From positions 136,608,326-136,672,325 of the forward strand of contig OY282558.1 of assembly GCA_958295665.1 (NCBI GenBank): a stretch of 64,000 nt of DNA, in the 5' to 3' direction. Made by a program: the position numbers and the translations under genes. The stretch is from Tipula vernalis. Taxonomy: Eukaryota > Arthropoda > Insecta > Diptera > Tipulidae. The notes under the pieces were generated by a model. That model saw only the letters and a program-made list of their open reading frames with translations. It was not told the DNA's origin and searched no databases. This document shows, one piece after another, positions 10,200-22,100 of this stretch (position 1 is its first letter; every line of letters begins with the position of its first letter).

Positions 10200-12435
10200 C
10201 GCTTCGCAGCAGCATATTAGATCCGTGGAATCTTCATGGTGCTATGAATCTTTCCATCTACAGATAGCGTTCCATTTCTAGCTGTGTTTGCTTCCATTTC
10301 TAGCCTTGATAGAGTATCCGCGACTTTATTATATTCTTCTAAGCGTGATTTCCACCTCTTTAATTTGGCGTTGTAGTTTTTATTGCTTATTGCAAATGTT
10401 AGTGGTTGATGATCCGTCATGATTTCAATTTTTTTTGCTCCGTATAAGAAGTTTCTGAGATAATCTAGGGCCCAAATTACAGCCAACATCTCCTACTCAT
10501 TGGGGGCGTAATTCTCTTCTGTTTTATTCAGTGATCTAGAGATATAGGTGATGGGCCTGTCCTTGCAACTGCTTTGCTACTTTGATATGTAAAAATGCTT
10601 GGATTTCTGACTTATTCATGCTGATTTGTACTTTTTTAAACTGGGTGGCTTTTATTAGTGCATTTTCTTCTCATTAAAAACATCAAAAGACTAAGGGTAG
10701 TCAGTGGCTTGTAATAGGACGTTAATCCAAGAAATGACTTTAGATCGTTTACATTTTAGGGCCTTTTGATGTTTTTAATGGTTGCAACTTTTTTAGGATC
10801 AGCTTTGATACCCTTCTTAGTGATGACGTAACCCAAGAATTATGTTTCTTGTTTCAAGAACTCTGTCTTGTCCACATTGACTCTTAGGTTGGTTTTCTCC
10901 AATTTTGAGAAGATTCTCTTGATGGTCAATAAATGTTCCTCTTCCCTTTTTCCCCAAAAGATTATGATGTCGTCTATGTACATATATGTAACATATTTTG
11001 CCGATGAATTCTTTAATTCTGTTAAGACGTCGTGAATCATCTATGGTTGTAAAAATATAGAGTCTCAGAGATTTGCTAAAGTACTGGATATATCTGGAAT
11101 TAAAAGTCTATTACCATCCTATTTTGGGGTCTATGATCATCCTTCAAATGTATCCTTCAATCCTACGTGGGCTTTTAGAGGGTCTAATGATTCGGCATAT
11201 TAAGAGCTGGCTAATTTGTTTCTCCACCTCTTGTCTCATACTGTATGGTAGGGTCCGAATAAATTTTAAAATCTTGATACTATTGCTTAGAGTTGCTTCT
11301 TTGTTTCTGTTAAAAGATGGCTATCTCGGATTTCCGTATTGTTGACTTGAAGTGATGATTTTTCTCGTAATGGAATTTTATTGTCTGGTGTAATTATTGC
11401 TCCGAGTTCCTTCAATGTGTCGTCTCCTATTATGCCATCAAATGATTTTAATCCCGGTAAAATTAAGAATTCAATAGTATTGTTGATGCCAATACTTTTG
11501 AAAAATTGTCCGCTAATTTTCTTACTGATTCCGATGTCACCTTTAGCTGATCTGATTTTAAATTGAACCTTAGTTTGGATGGCGTTATTGGCTAATTGTG
11601 GTTTTATAAAGTTTTTATTTGCTCCTGTGTCGATCAGGAATTTGAGGATATTGCCATTTTTTAACTTATACTCTAGGTATGGTACGCTAGAGAGGCTTCC
11701 GTCATAAAAATTTACCTCAGAATCATCTTTGGTATACTGGTCGTCATTGGATATTTCGCCTTCCGTATTGTCATTGACCAATTAGTTATAATAGTCTTCT
11801 TCTGGTTGCGTTTCCATATGGTTGATCATCTGTTGTCTCACTGGTTCGTAACGGTGAGAATAATCTCGTTTTGCCATTGTATTATCTTAATCGGTTGGAC
11901 GATTAATATATTTCACCTGATGTATCGATATCCATTGACGTTGGTGGCTTAGGATTGTTTGGTCTTGGTAGTGGTAAGTTGGTTTGATTTTGGTGGATGT
12001 TTTAATTTTGGTTGACATATGGTATTCGATGATTGCACCGAGGATTTTGTGAATAGTTGTATGAAATTTGATTTATTGGAGTTGTTAACACGTTGTTGAT
12101 ATTTGGTTTGTGTATTGAAAAGTTTCTGAAATTCAGGTTTTGAATTTCCAGACAGGATGCATATGCGTCTGGTAGCGTGGTTGGTTTTTTAATTCTCCAT
12201 CTTAGAGCTAAGATAAATCTCCATTCAAGCCCCGGACGAAAATGTCTAAAGCTCTATTCCTGCAAGTTTCAACCAAAACGTTGATTGTTTTAGCTGAATG
12301 GTTCTCGGTTGACCTTGTTGACTATTAACGAGAATTGATCGTTTACAGTAGCATAGAATTCATCCACTGCCATATTTTTTTGTGTTATGGTGCTGAGCTG
12401 GTATTTTAGCGCCCGGAGATCCATTTTATCTGCAT
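10200..12435 (-). pseudogene. Ty3/Gypsy (297/17.6-like) gag-pol relic
   Basis: Minus-strand order is gag, protease, RT, RNase H. Gag is seen at 12430-12290 (KNMAVDEFYATVNDQFSLI). The protease at 11781-11287 has LIDTGANKNFI (active site DTG) and IIGDDTLKELGAII. RT pieces are KQISQLLICRIIRPSKSP (about 11240) and MYIDDIIIF (11040-10840). The tether is DLKSFLGLTSYY (about 10720). RNase H has EMLAVIWALDYLRNFLYG and TDHQPLTFAISN (10489-10217). Stops and frameshifts lie throughout, short deletions are visible, and there is no integrase. The gag 5' end is cut at 12436 by composite repeat copy B. The PBS and its own LTRs were not found. Confidence 0.88.
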
Positions 12436-13694
12436 AGCCGTATTGAAATATGTCATTTTGAAATATGCCATAGTGTACCATATGCCGTAATGTACCATAT
12501 GCCGTATTGAAATATGCCGTTTTGAAATATGCCATAGTGTACCATATGCCGTAGTGTGCCATATATCATTTTGCAATATGCCTTAGCGTACCTTATGGAA
12601 TTTTTTCATATTCCATTTTGAAATATTCCGTTTTGAAATGACATGTTTAACGGATCTCGCAGTGAGGACATGCAAATGACTTGTCGATGAGGAAACATTA
12701 TTATTGGCTTGAAATTGAGGTTAACGCGGTATATTTTTGAGGTTAAATTGGGAAAAGATTTATATGGTTCTGGGTATATGTGTGGGTGTGGGTGTGAGTG
12801 TAAGTGTAAGTGTAAGTCTACGGATAAGTGAAAGTGTAAATGTAAGTGCAGGCGTAAGTGTAAATGTAAGTGTAAAGTAAGTTTAATTGTAAGTGTAAGT
12901 GTCCGTGTAAGTGTGGGCGTGAAGGAGGTAAAGCGGTATGGGTGTGGATGTGGGTTTGCGTGTTGTTGTGAGTGTTGGTGTGGGTGTGGGTATCGGGCTG
13001 ACCTAGGTTCATTAAAGGTTCGGCATCATTTTTCCGGCATTTGGAGTCTGAAAGTGGTTCCAGGGAACGAAGGTAACTTTCCGTACGATGATATTTGTTG
13101 CTCACAAATGCCTTAGCGATGGATGTACATAAATTCGTTTTGACATAATTGAGGAGAAAAGACGAGTAGTTGTGTACAGTTGTAGAAGAGGTGGTGTCTA
13201 TTTTGAAAGCAGTAGGATTAAAGGTGGATCACAGTAGGTATGAAAGACAAATAAAATAACTGGGAAGATGCGATTTTAATCGGAATAATTAAAATATGAC
13301 CAAGCAAAAGAGCCAGTTGAAGGGCGAGTTGAACGTTAAAAGTACAAGCACTAGGCAGCAATTAGCTGTTTTATTAGTAGGTTGCACACAACAAGCTTAA
13401 CACCTGCTATGTAAATATCTTATCTAAAGCTACAAAAGGCAGTCTAATTAAATAAATAAAATAAATTAAAATTAAATGGCCGAAATCTTCAGAAAATCTT
13501 CGAAGATATTGTACGAAATTATAAACTACTGCAGCAACCAGGTTTTTTAACAGAGGTTCGAACAACCCATTTTCAAGCTCAATCACCAATTGGAAAAATT
13601 CATTAGAAAAATATACTCTGAACACACTGAAAAGTTAGTAAATCTTAAATTAAAGCTTCACCAAAGCTTTTTAATATTTCTAATAATTTAGTTT
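12436..13694 (+). repeat. Composite repeat, copy B
   Basis: Same module order as 8515-10058. The minisatellite occupies 12436-12650, a block around ATGACTTGTCGATGAGGAAA follows, then GTGTAA-type repeats (12775-12990), GGTTCGGCATCATTTTTCCG, AAAATAACTGGGAAG..., and the closing CTTCACCAAAGCTTTTTAAT block. Its left edge interrupts the Gypsy gag coding sequence. Divergence from copy A is substantial, with many substitutions and indels, so the copies are old or were inserted independently. Confidence 0.75.
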
Positions 13695-13927
13695 GAATTG
13701 AAAATTGAAAAAGCTAAACGTAGAATGAGCTTATGAATAATATTTCTTAAAGAATTAACTGTAAATTCTTAACGTTTAAAAGCCATTAAAATTTAGAAAT
13801 GAAAAGCATAACCATCTAAAATAAGAAGTTCCTTTAAAAAGTTCAAATTAGTTGAAAGCTTAATTCTCGGATTATGTCAAATACTTCAGAAATATTAAAA
13901 ATTTTGAACGATTTGTTTAAATTTAAC
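13695..13927. other. AT-rich spacer
   Basis: No feature recognised between composite repeat copy B and the solo LTR. Confidence 0.4.
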
Positions 13928-13931
13928 ATAT

Positions 13932-14355
13932 TGTAACGGTGACACCTAGAGTGCAATAGAATAAGCTAAATTAATAGCTCAATGTTCTACTGTACTAAAA
14001 CTGTTCTAAATGTTTCTACACTATTCTTACTAGAAAAGTCATGAACTTTCTAGAAGTTTGGTTTGTGTATAAAAAAAAGCGAATGAAATCGATTTGGATT
14101 ATTAGTATTTGGTAAGCGATGATGTGAAGGTTAATGTTTTAAAAGTGGTTTAGTGGGATATAGGTAAAAAATTATAAATGAAGAGTAAAATTGTGCAAAA
14201 ATTTTAACAAGTGATTTTGTGAATTTTTGTTAATAAATTGTGTTGAATTAATTTCTGGTGTTCAATAAATAAATTTGCTGTGGTAAAATAGAAGTGATTT
14301 GTTTTATTCACAATCCAGTGATTCGAACCTTGATTGACAAGACAAAAATGTAACA
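13932..14355 (+). mobile_element. Solo LTR of a Gypsy-type retrotransposon
   Basis: A 424-bp segment begins TGTAACGGTGACACC and ends AAAATGTAACA. It is flanked on both sides by ATAT (13928-13931 and 14356-14359), the target preference of 297/17.6-like Gypsy elements. The internal TTCAATAAATAAA near the 3' part could hold the polyadenylation signal. A diverged relative of the same length lies inverted at 16173-16596. Absence of internal sequence with an intact target duplication is the expected product of LTR-LTR recombination. Confidence 0.85.
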
Positions 14356-14359
14356 ATAT

Positions 14360-16172
14360 TATTTTAATATGTTCCTATTATTTTATATCAAATAAGCGCA
14401 CTTTTGGTGATTTTATTGAAAAACAAAGCTGTTATTATAAAAACTTCCACAACTATACTATATGATTTTCTTGAGTGTTGGGAAAACAAACCAGATTTAT
14501 GGTCACAATTGGCACAGACTGGTGGAATCAAACATGTTGCACCAAAATTTATTTTATCCGCGATAAAATTGCACAATAATTCGTGAATATCAGTTGGGTT
14601 AGATCAATTTTATATGTTTACAGCATAACCAAATTTGCATAAATTAAAATTATATAATTTTCAACATTTTTTTTTTGATCTGTCAACAAGGATACAACAG
14701 CGCACAAAGTTTATTTATTTTGATGTCTGCAAATATTTTATATTCGTATATGGATCTGAAATTCTCAAAGGTAAATGATGTTAACATTAAAAATAAAACC
14801 GTATATACATTTTCAACTATCTGATTAACAAAAAAAAAAAAAAATATTCTGGTTCTAAACTTAAGTGTGCGGCAGATCCTGCCACAAAGAATATCTCTAC
14901 AAATTATAAACATACGCTCACGTACAAAAGGTTTCAGTTCGTAGAATTTTTGTAAGTACATATTATTTTGTTTGTGGGGTCTCTACACGCATACATTGAT
15001 TTGTTGATTTTTTTTTTTAATGTTTGGTACAAAAACCAACCATTAATTAGTATCCTTTTCGGCAAAAAACTAAAAATCATGTAAATATTAAACGATGTAT
15101 GATATGTTCGCTCTCATCCTATTCAACCCCAGTATTTTTTTTTTTTTTTTTTTTCACAAAATATTTACATTAAAATCACTTTATACCTTCTAACTGTTTT
15201 AATTAAAATAAAAAATAAAAAATTTGTATAAAATTTAGAAATAAAAAAAAGGATAAATTAAATAAAAAAAATCCTTTTAACATTTTTTTTTTTATGTTTA
15301 AATAATTTATGTTGGAAAATGTTTTTTTGGTGTATATTTTCCCAAGCATCCTTCCTCTAAAATATTCGTTTTTATATATCAAATCATGTACGATAAACAT
15401 ATATTCAAATAAACCGAATTCACTTTAACCCTCTTCCACCCACACCCGATTCCTTATAAATATGTACACTCGTATGTATAATATGTGGCAAATACCTACA
15501 AAAAAAAAAAAAAAAAGTTAAAAAGCATAATAAATATACTTATGTAAATTAATGAAAAATTAACAAATATAACATACATTATGTTATATATATATACATT
15601 TAATTATATCAAAATAAAAATTTCCCATTTTCTTGTTTTTCCTTTTACAATTTTTCAATGTTTCGTTATTTGTTTTACTTTTGTTTTTGCTCCTAATTAC
15701 GATTTTTTTCTTCGCCCCGTCTGTTTATCAAAAACATTTTTTTTTGTGTATTATGTGTACAGTGGGTTGAACCATTGCCAAATCTGTAAGTACCACAGAT
15801 TAATCGTGTTTTATTCCAACTCTTACGTGTTTACCTATTTCCTAGTTTTCGTTTGCAATCGTTTTTTCACCAACTGTACATCCCTTTATACCTACGTATA
15901 AATAACATGCACACAAACATTACAGTAAAACAAATTTGGTTAACCATTTTCCTGTATTTTGCCTTGTAAGTTTTTTCCAAAAATCAGGAAACATTTATCC
16001 TCCTTTTAAAATTTCTGGTATCGTCGAATTTTGTTGGTTTTTATCAATCTAATCGAATCCAATCGAATTTTGCTTTTTTTATCGAAAGTTTTTTTTTTTT
16101 AAATTTTTAATTTGATTAGGAAACAATGTTGCTAATTGATCACTTTGCTTCTAGAATACATATTAAGAATAT
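14360..16172. other. AT-rich, homopolymer-rich spacer
   Basis: Long T and A runs (for example 15127-15155, 15500-15516) and no recognisable protein. The open frames at 14404-14586 and 15581-15901 match no family I know. The interval separates two inverted LTRs but contains no retrotransposon coding sequence. Confidence 0.45.
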
Positions 16173-16596
16173 TATTACGTTTTTGTCATGTCAATCAAAA
16201 CCAATTCATTTTATCACCAACGAATTTATTTAGTTAACACAAGAATTATTATAACACAATTTTTTTAACAATAATTCACAAAATCACTTTATTTAATTTT
16301 TACACAATTTTACTTTACACTTATAGTTTTTATTTCGCACTAAAACACATTTATATCACTTTTTAATTCCTTTTTAATCTTCACACTGTCGCTTACCAAA
16401 TACTACTAATCCAATTCGACTTTGTTCGCCTTTTGATATACACAAACCAAACTTCTAGAAAGCTCATGATCTTTCCAGTTAGAATAGCGTAGAAACATTT
16501 AGAACAATTTTATTATGGAAAATTCCATTTTAGTACAGTTAAACATTGAGCTATTAATTTAACTTATTTTATTACACACTAGGTGTCACCATCACA
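16173..16596 (-). mobile_element. Second, diverged LTR of the same family, inverted
   Basis: The reverse complement aligns along its whole length with 13932-14355: TGTGATGGTGACACCTAG, then TAATAGCTCAATGTT, TTCTAGAAGTTTGGTTTGTG and TAGTATTTGGTAAGCGA. It has the same 424-bp length. Its 3' terminal bases are mutated (TATTACG on the plus strand instead of TGTTACA). ATAT precedes it at 16169-16172 but is not repeated on the other side (TACC), so it is an older or rearranged copy. Confidence 0.8.
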
Positions 16597-16669
16597 TACC
16601 AAAATTTACCAAGAATTCTTCTGGTCAAAAGTATAGGTAGTAGCCCTGAAAATTTGTTATATCGGTGTA

Positions 16670-17060
16670 ATAAAGGGTCATTTTGGATACCTACGAGCAG
16701 TGATGTATTAGGGAAAATCCGGACCCTAAGCAAGCTTTCATTTTCGGGTCCCCTCGAAATAATACGAACATTTCAGCCGTTTGCGAACTTGCGATTCTGG
16801 AAGCAAAATTTCGCTGTCCAAAAAGAGTGAAAATTAGGCTTTTTCTCTCATTATCAACTAAAAAACCATCGATTGGCTCAATTTTACCGAACGGTTTCTA
16901 ATTTGGTTAATTTAAACTTGATCTAAAAATTATAACCTAAAAATGGGAAAACAGGACAGTGCTATACTTTAAACTTTGCGTTAGCAAATGGAAACAGGGC
17001 GGCCGGTGAACATTTTAATGTTAACGAATCTATATGGTATCGGCCAGTGTATGAAAATGA
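16670..17060 (+). repeat. Dispersed repeat related to 32700-33010
   Basis: Shares blocks AAAATCCGG...CCCTA, TCCCCTCGAAATAAT, TCTGGAAGCAAAATTTC and ATTAGGCTTTTTCTC, in the same order, with 32780-33010. Non-coding. It is probably an old non-autonomous element of unknown class. Confidence 0.65.
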
Positions 17061-17061
17061 G

Positions 17062-18275
17062 TTAAAACCAGAGTTTAAATTTTTCGCTCTTTTAGAGCTC
17101 TTTATAAAAAATTTCGATCTTGCTCCCAATAAAATTTTTTTTCAGTTTGCTTTTACGATCTTACCCTCTAATGATAAACACAAAAAAAAAGTTTTTCGGT
17201 CTTTCAAAGTGATTTAAATTTTTATTTTTAATTTTGGTCTTAAAACGGGGAGCGTAAAAGTAAAACCATTGAAGAAAATACGTTAGGGAGCGAAATTTTT
17301 GTAACACACGAATTGCTCTTTGAATATCATTAAATAAAGAAAGTTCGATAAACGATATTTAGATATATTTCTGGAATGCGGCCAACTAGGATGGAACTTG
17401 GCTATACCTTAACAGATTTTAGAGAAATTGGACATGCAATTTGGCTTAGGATAAAACTTGGCTATTCCTTAACTGATTTTAGAAATTCTAAAATGATTTT
17501 CTTAATTACACTACACTAACATTAGCGTGCTGTCACCCATTTTTTATTATTTTCCTTTGATTGCGATTAAATTTCCCGGCAGATATATAATAAATATATC
17601 AATATAAGTAACCTAAACAGGTTACGGCAGATGCTTAATAAATAAGTATATCAAAAGGAGTAACCTCGAAAGCTATTGGCTATGGCAGTTTCCGTAATCC
17701 ATGCAGCTGTCGAGATGATCTGCCGTGAGTCAAATCGAAAATCGGGAGAGAAATAATTTGTAGTTTCCATCCTATTTGGCCATATTCCAGAACTTTATCT
17801 AAAATCTATTTTAGAATCCCACTTCCACCACACATATCGAATTGCATCATAATCGGTTAAGGAATAGCCAAGTTCCATCCTAATGGGCCATATTCAAGAA
17901 CTTCATCTAAAAATCATTTTAGAATCCCATTTCAATCACGCGTGTTAAATTCCACTAAGGTTTTGAATGTAACCGTTTGCCGTAATAACAAGAGCAAGAG
18001 CAATAAAATGACGTTTTTATTAATCAGAGCAGAGCGTATTTATTTTCTCAATGTAGCTCAATAACAAGGAGCGAACATATGATAACATAAACGCAATAGT
18101 GGAAGAGCAAGAGCCTTATAATAAACATAATGCTCCTGTTCTTCAGAGCGATATGTTTTTTTACAATATCGCTCTTTATAAAGAGCTTTTTAATAGTTTT
18201 TATTATCGTTTTTGACAAAAAAAATGAAGAGCGAAGAGCGAAATGAAATCCCATTTTAAACTCTGGTCAAAAATA
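17062..18275. repeat. Inverted-repeat-bounded region with GAGC-rich ends
   Basis: AAAACCAGAGTTTAAATTTTTCGCTC at the left is mirrored at the right (18225-18275) by GAGCGAAATG...TTTTAAACTCTGG. AGAGCTCTTTATAAA (17095) is matched by TTTATAAAGAGCTTTT (18176). Between the ends lie two segments of the TTAGAATCCCATTTCCAT repeat family, in opposite orientations (17345-17510 and 17760-17960). It may be a foldback element carrying older repeats. Confidence 0.5.
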
Positions 18276-18429
18276 AATCCGAATAAAAATAAAAAAAACA
18301 TAAAACGACAACGACGGGCAAAGTGGCCTTCACTCTAGAAGTGGTTGTAAATAATTAGGTTTTGATTGAATGAGCTAACGGGCTGCAAATAACTGACTAG
18401 TAAACGAATTTTAGAAGCACGTTCACGTG

Positions 18430-18790
18430 CTATAGCAATAAAAACCGCATTTAATGGATCGACGAAATGGATTCACAAATTTATGAAGCGAAAGGTTAAC
18501 ATTTGCCAGAAAATTGGTAACAAAAAGTGCGTGATTTTAAAACCTTTGTCGAACAAACCAAATTATGGGTAGATTTGAGTCAAATTGCAAATGTAGACAT
18601 GGTCCCAGAAAGTTTCGATTTACCATCAAAGTTTACTATAATTGAGCGTGGATCATCGGATGTTAAAATTACCATAACGAGGAACGCTAATGGCAAAAAA
18701 CTGCCAGTATATATTATTTTTAAGTGGAAAATGATCCCCAAGGGAACTGACACCAAAAATTCAAATTCTAACTTCAGACATATCGAATTT
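18430..18790 (+). pseudogene. pogo/Tigger-type transposase relic
   Basis: The translation reads KTAFNGSTKWIHKFMKRK (C-terminal part of a CENP-B-type helix-turn-helix), then after a frameshift SFDLPSKFTIIERGSSDVKI and GKKLPVYIIFKWKMIPKGT. These match the start of the DDE domain of pogo/Tigger/Jerky-like transposases (family pattern: DMP.NYT, KGSK.V, KLPP.VIFK). The stretch normally between the RTTGNE-like and LPPYVIFK blocks is deleted, and only about 110 codons survive. Confidence 0.75.
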
Positions 18791-18799
18791 AGACAGCAT

Positions 18800-19880
18800 T
18801 AACTCTAATATTGGTAAGACAAATAGAATTCTAGCTTGATTTATTGAATACCAACAAGAGATATCGTATTCCGGCATCGTAATTTCAAATTTAAATATGA
18901 TTTATCTAATGACTTATTGAACTATGACCTGTCCTGATGTAGAATTCTGACATAAAAATTCATTCATTTTTTAAATTTCGAATTTTAACATCCAAAACTT
19001 AAACTCTGACATGAATTATCGAATTCTGACATCATAAAGTCAAACGCTGAAGAGATTTATCGAATTTTGACATGAGATTCTTTGACATATGGATTTTTTC
19101 AGACTTCAGAATTTGATATATTATCCCAAAATTCGAGATTTTATATAAAAATCCGATATACCGTATCAAAATTCAATAAATTGTGGTGAATTCTGGGATG
19201 ATACATCCAATTCTAATATGACATCTCGAATTTTGAAATGATAAATATCGAATTCTGAAGTCGTGAGAAGATACATCAAGTTCTGATAAGACCTTCTGAA
19301 TTCTGACAAGATATGTCGAATTTTTACCGAATATGTCGAATACGGAAAAAGTTAAAATATCGATGTAACATATAAAAATTGACTTGTGATATCGAATTCT
19401 TACGTCATACACATATGTAGGATTCTAAAAGTAAACATTGAAATTCTGATATAACATCTGAGATAACATATCGAATTTTGAGATGATATACGGAATTCTA
19501 AAGGCTTCATGGGAGATTTCTCAAATTGTGATAAGATCTTTCGAATTCTGGAATGACATCACGAATTCTGATGTATCGAATCTAGACACAATTAAATCAA
19601 ATTATGGTTCTACACATCGAATTCTGTCATCATTTATCACATAAGATATACCATTCTGATATTACAAATTCATATTCTGACATGTCATATTGAATTGTAA
19701 CGTCTTATGTAGAATTCTGATAAATCGAATTCCGACAACAAAAATTGAAGGTCACCATTGGCTCTAATATTGACAGGACAAATCGAATTCTAGCTTGACA
19801 TATCGAATTCTGACTTAACATACACAAATTCCAATTCTGGTATGACATATCGTCATACATATGGTATATCAAATTTTGGC
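18800..19880. repeat. Degenerate tandem array of ATCGAATTCTGACATGA-like units
   Basis: Words such as ATCGAATTCTGACAT, ATATCGAATTCTGA and CATATCGAATTCTGACTT recur every 15-30 bases for over 1 kb with heavy divergence. There is no coding frame. It looks like an old minisatellite with a core of about 20 bp. Confidence 0.75.
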
Positions 19881-20049
19881 ATATAGAAGAAATAATGGTG
19901 ATTAGAGGCGACTATAGCGAGTCTTGTGAGGTTAGCCTAATCACAATAAAACCAATCCGACCAGAGGAAATATCGAAGGCGGAAATTTTCAATAGAACAA
20001 TAATTAGTTGTTAGTGTCAATAAAATTGAGGTGGGCGCCACAGCAGTGT

Positions 20050-20870
20050 AGAACGATTCCTTGACATACTGTCAACGTAAAGATACAGTGGATTTGATTA
20101 GCCGGCTTAGGAAATATTTCGCATGTAACCAATCTGGTCACTTTACCGATAATCCAGAACTTGTTACAAAGGTTAGGACATTGCAGCTATTTTACAATGT
20201 TACATTTGGCTTTTGCATACTACCAGATCTCTCGCTGACGGCTTTCGTTACTCCGAATGGGCACTATGAATTTTTGCGAATGCCGTTTACGCTGGCAAAT
20301 GCTCCAGCGGTGTGCCAGAAGTTGATGAATAGAATTGCGCATAAGACGTATGATGAAATTGTTGTATACATATATAGGCGATATTATTAGGCCTAGCCAA
20401 ACGTTACAGAATGGTATGGTTAAGTTAGAAAGACTATTGGCCGTTATTCATCGATATGGGATAACGCTGAAACTGGAAAAATGCGAATTTCTAAAGGATA
20501 AAGTAGAATTTTTGGGTTATGAGGACTCGGCGGAATCACTTAAATCGGGAACTTTTGAATAATTTTGATTTTGAGATTGTGACAAGCAACATTAAGCACT
20601 TGTCGAATTAAGAATGAAGTTAGGAAGCCGTGATCTTTTGACCATTTTAGACCCGGAGATTAAAACGGTTCCTTGTTTGTTTAATCGGACACCAGAGCTT
20701 GACTTTGTGGTGACGCATAAAACCGGAAAATGATGCAATACGTGGATGCGTTGAGCAGGCATAGCCGTTGCACGAGAATTATGAACTATATGATGGACAT
20801 CTGTCCGCTTGGTTAGTGGACGCAGAAGATGGGTTGTATCTAAACAAATCAGATGGCGTATGATCATGGC
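20050..20870 (+). pseudogene. Ty3/Gypsy RT-RNase H relic
   Basis: RT pieces are [43 protein letters not shown] and, after a frameshift, LAVIHRYGITLKLEKCEFL and VEFLGYE. RNase H tail pieces are LGSRDLLTILDPEIK and ELDFVVTHKTGK, followed by a stop in the WVDALSRH-like segment. The catalytic YxDD is broken by a stop and frameshift (VVYIYRRYY). Upstream of about 20160 the frame is unrelated sequence. The end (20818-20870) is also present at 22023-22075, as part of a larger duplication. Confidence 0.85.
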
Positions 20871-22100
20871 GGCGCCATGAATGTTCCAAAATTTTCAAGA
20901 ATATTCTCAAATTTTCTAGAATTTCGTAGAAAATTCCGGGTATTCCAGAATTTTCTAGAGAGTTTCAGAATGTTCCCGAATTTTCTAGAATTTGCCGAAA
21001 TTTCCAAAATTTTCTAGAATGTTCCAGGACGATCCAGAACTTCCTTGAATTTTGTAGAAAATTTCAAAATGTTTCAGAATGGTCTTAAAGATCACAGAAT
21101 TTTTTAAAAAGTTTCAGAATATTCCAGAAATTTCTAGAAAGTTCCACGTGTATTGGAATGTTCCAAGAGTTTTTAGAATGGTTCAGAATGTTCCAGAATT
21201 TTCAAAAAACTCTCAAGTCCTAGAAAGTTTCAGGTGTATCAGAATTTTCTAGGACGTTTCAGTCTGTTCCAAAATTTTCTAAAATTTTCCGGAATTTTCA
21301 AAATTTTCTAGAATTTCCAGAATTTCCAAGGATTTTCTATAAAATTTCAAAATGTTCTAAAACGCTCCAGAATTTTCTATAAAGTTCTATGTGTATGGGA
21401 TTGTTCCAGGATTTTTTAGAGTGTTTCGGAATGTTCTAGAAGTTTCAAAAATATTCTCAAAATTTTCTGTAGTGTTTCAAAATTTTCTCGAATTTCGTAG
21501 ATAATTTCAGGTGTTGCAGAATTTTATAGGACGTTCCAGAATTTCCTAGGATTTTCTTGAAATTTTTCAGGTTGTTTCAGAATATTCTAAAAGGATTGAG
21601 AATTTTCTAGAAAGTTTCAGGACGTTGCAGAACTTCCTAGAATTTTGAAGAAAATTTCAGAATGTTTCAGAATGTTCTTAAAGACCACAGAATTTTTTAA
21701 AAAGTTTCAGAATATTCCAGAAATTTCTAGAAAGTTCCAGGTGTATTGGAATGTTCCAAGAGTTTTTAGAACGGTTCAGAAAGTTCCAGAATTTTCAAAA
21801 AGTTCTCAAGTCTTAGAAAGTTTCAGGTGTTTCAGAATTTTCTAGGACTTTTCAGAATGTTCCAAGAATTTCTCAAATATTCTGGAATTTTCAAATTTTT
21901 TAAGAATTTCCAGGGATTTTCAATAAAATTTCAAAATGTTCTAAAACGTTCCAGAATTTTCTAGAATGTTTCAGAATATATCAGAATTTTCTAGAAATTT
22001 CTAGGTGTTTGGGAATGTTCCAGGACGCAGAAGATGGGTTGTATCCAAACAAATCAGATGGCATGTGATCATGGCGGCGCCATGAATATTACAAAATTTT
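20818..22100 (+). repeat. Tandem duplication with a period of about 1.2 kb
   Basis: GGACGCAGAAGATGGGTTGT...CATGGCGGCGCCATGAAT occurs at 20818-20890 and again at 22023-22095 with a few differences. The Gypsy-derived tail and the start of the HSE-like array were therefore copied together, 1,205 bp apart. The embedded CATGGCGGCGCCATG is a perfect palindrome with a one-base centre. Confidence 0.85.

Noticed and set aside
8515..13694. The two composite repeats as LTRs of the Gypsy element between them
   Set aside because: No TG...CA ends, no primer-binding site or polypurine tract at the inner edges, and copy B cuts gag coding sequence. Not fully excluded.
14404..14586. 60-codon frame (MVILLKNKAVIIKTSTT...)
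   Set aside because: Unmatched to any family I know and too short; the opposite strand is also open.
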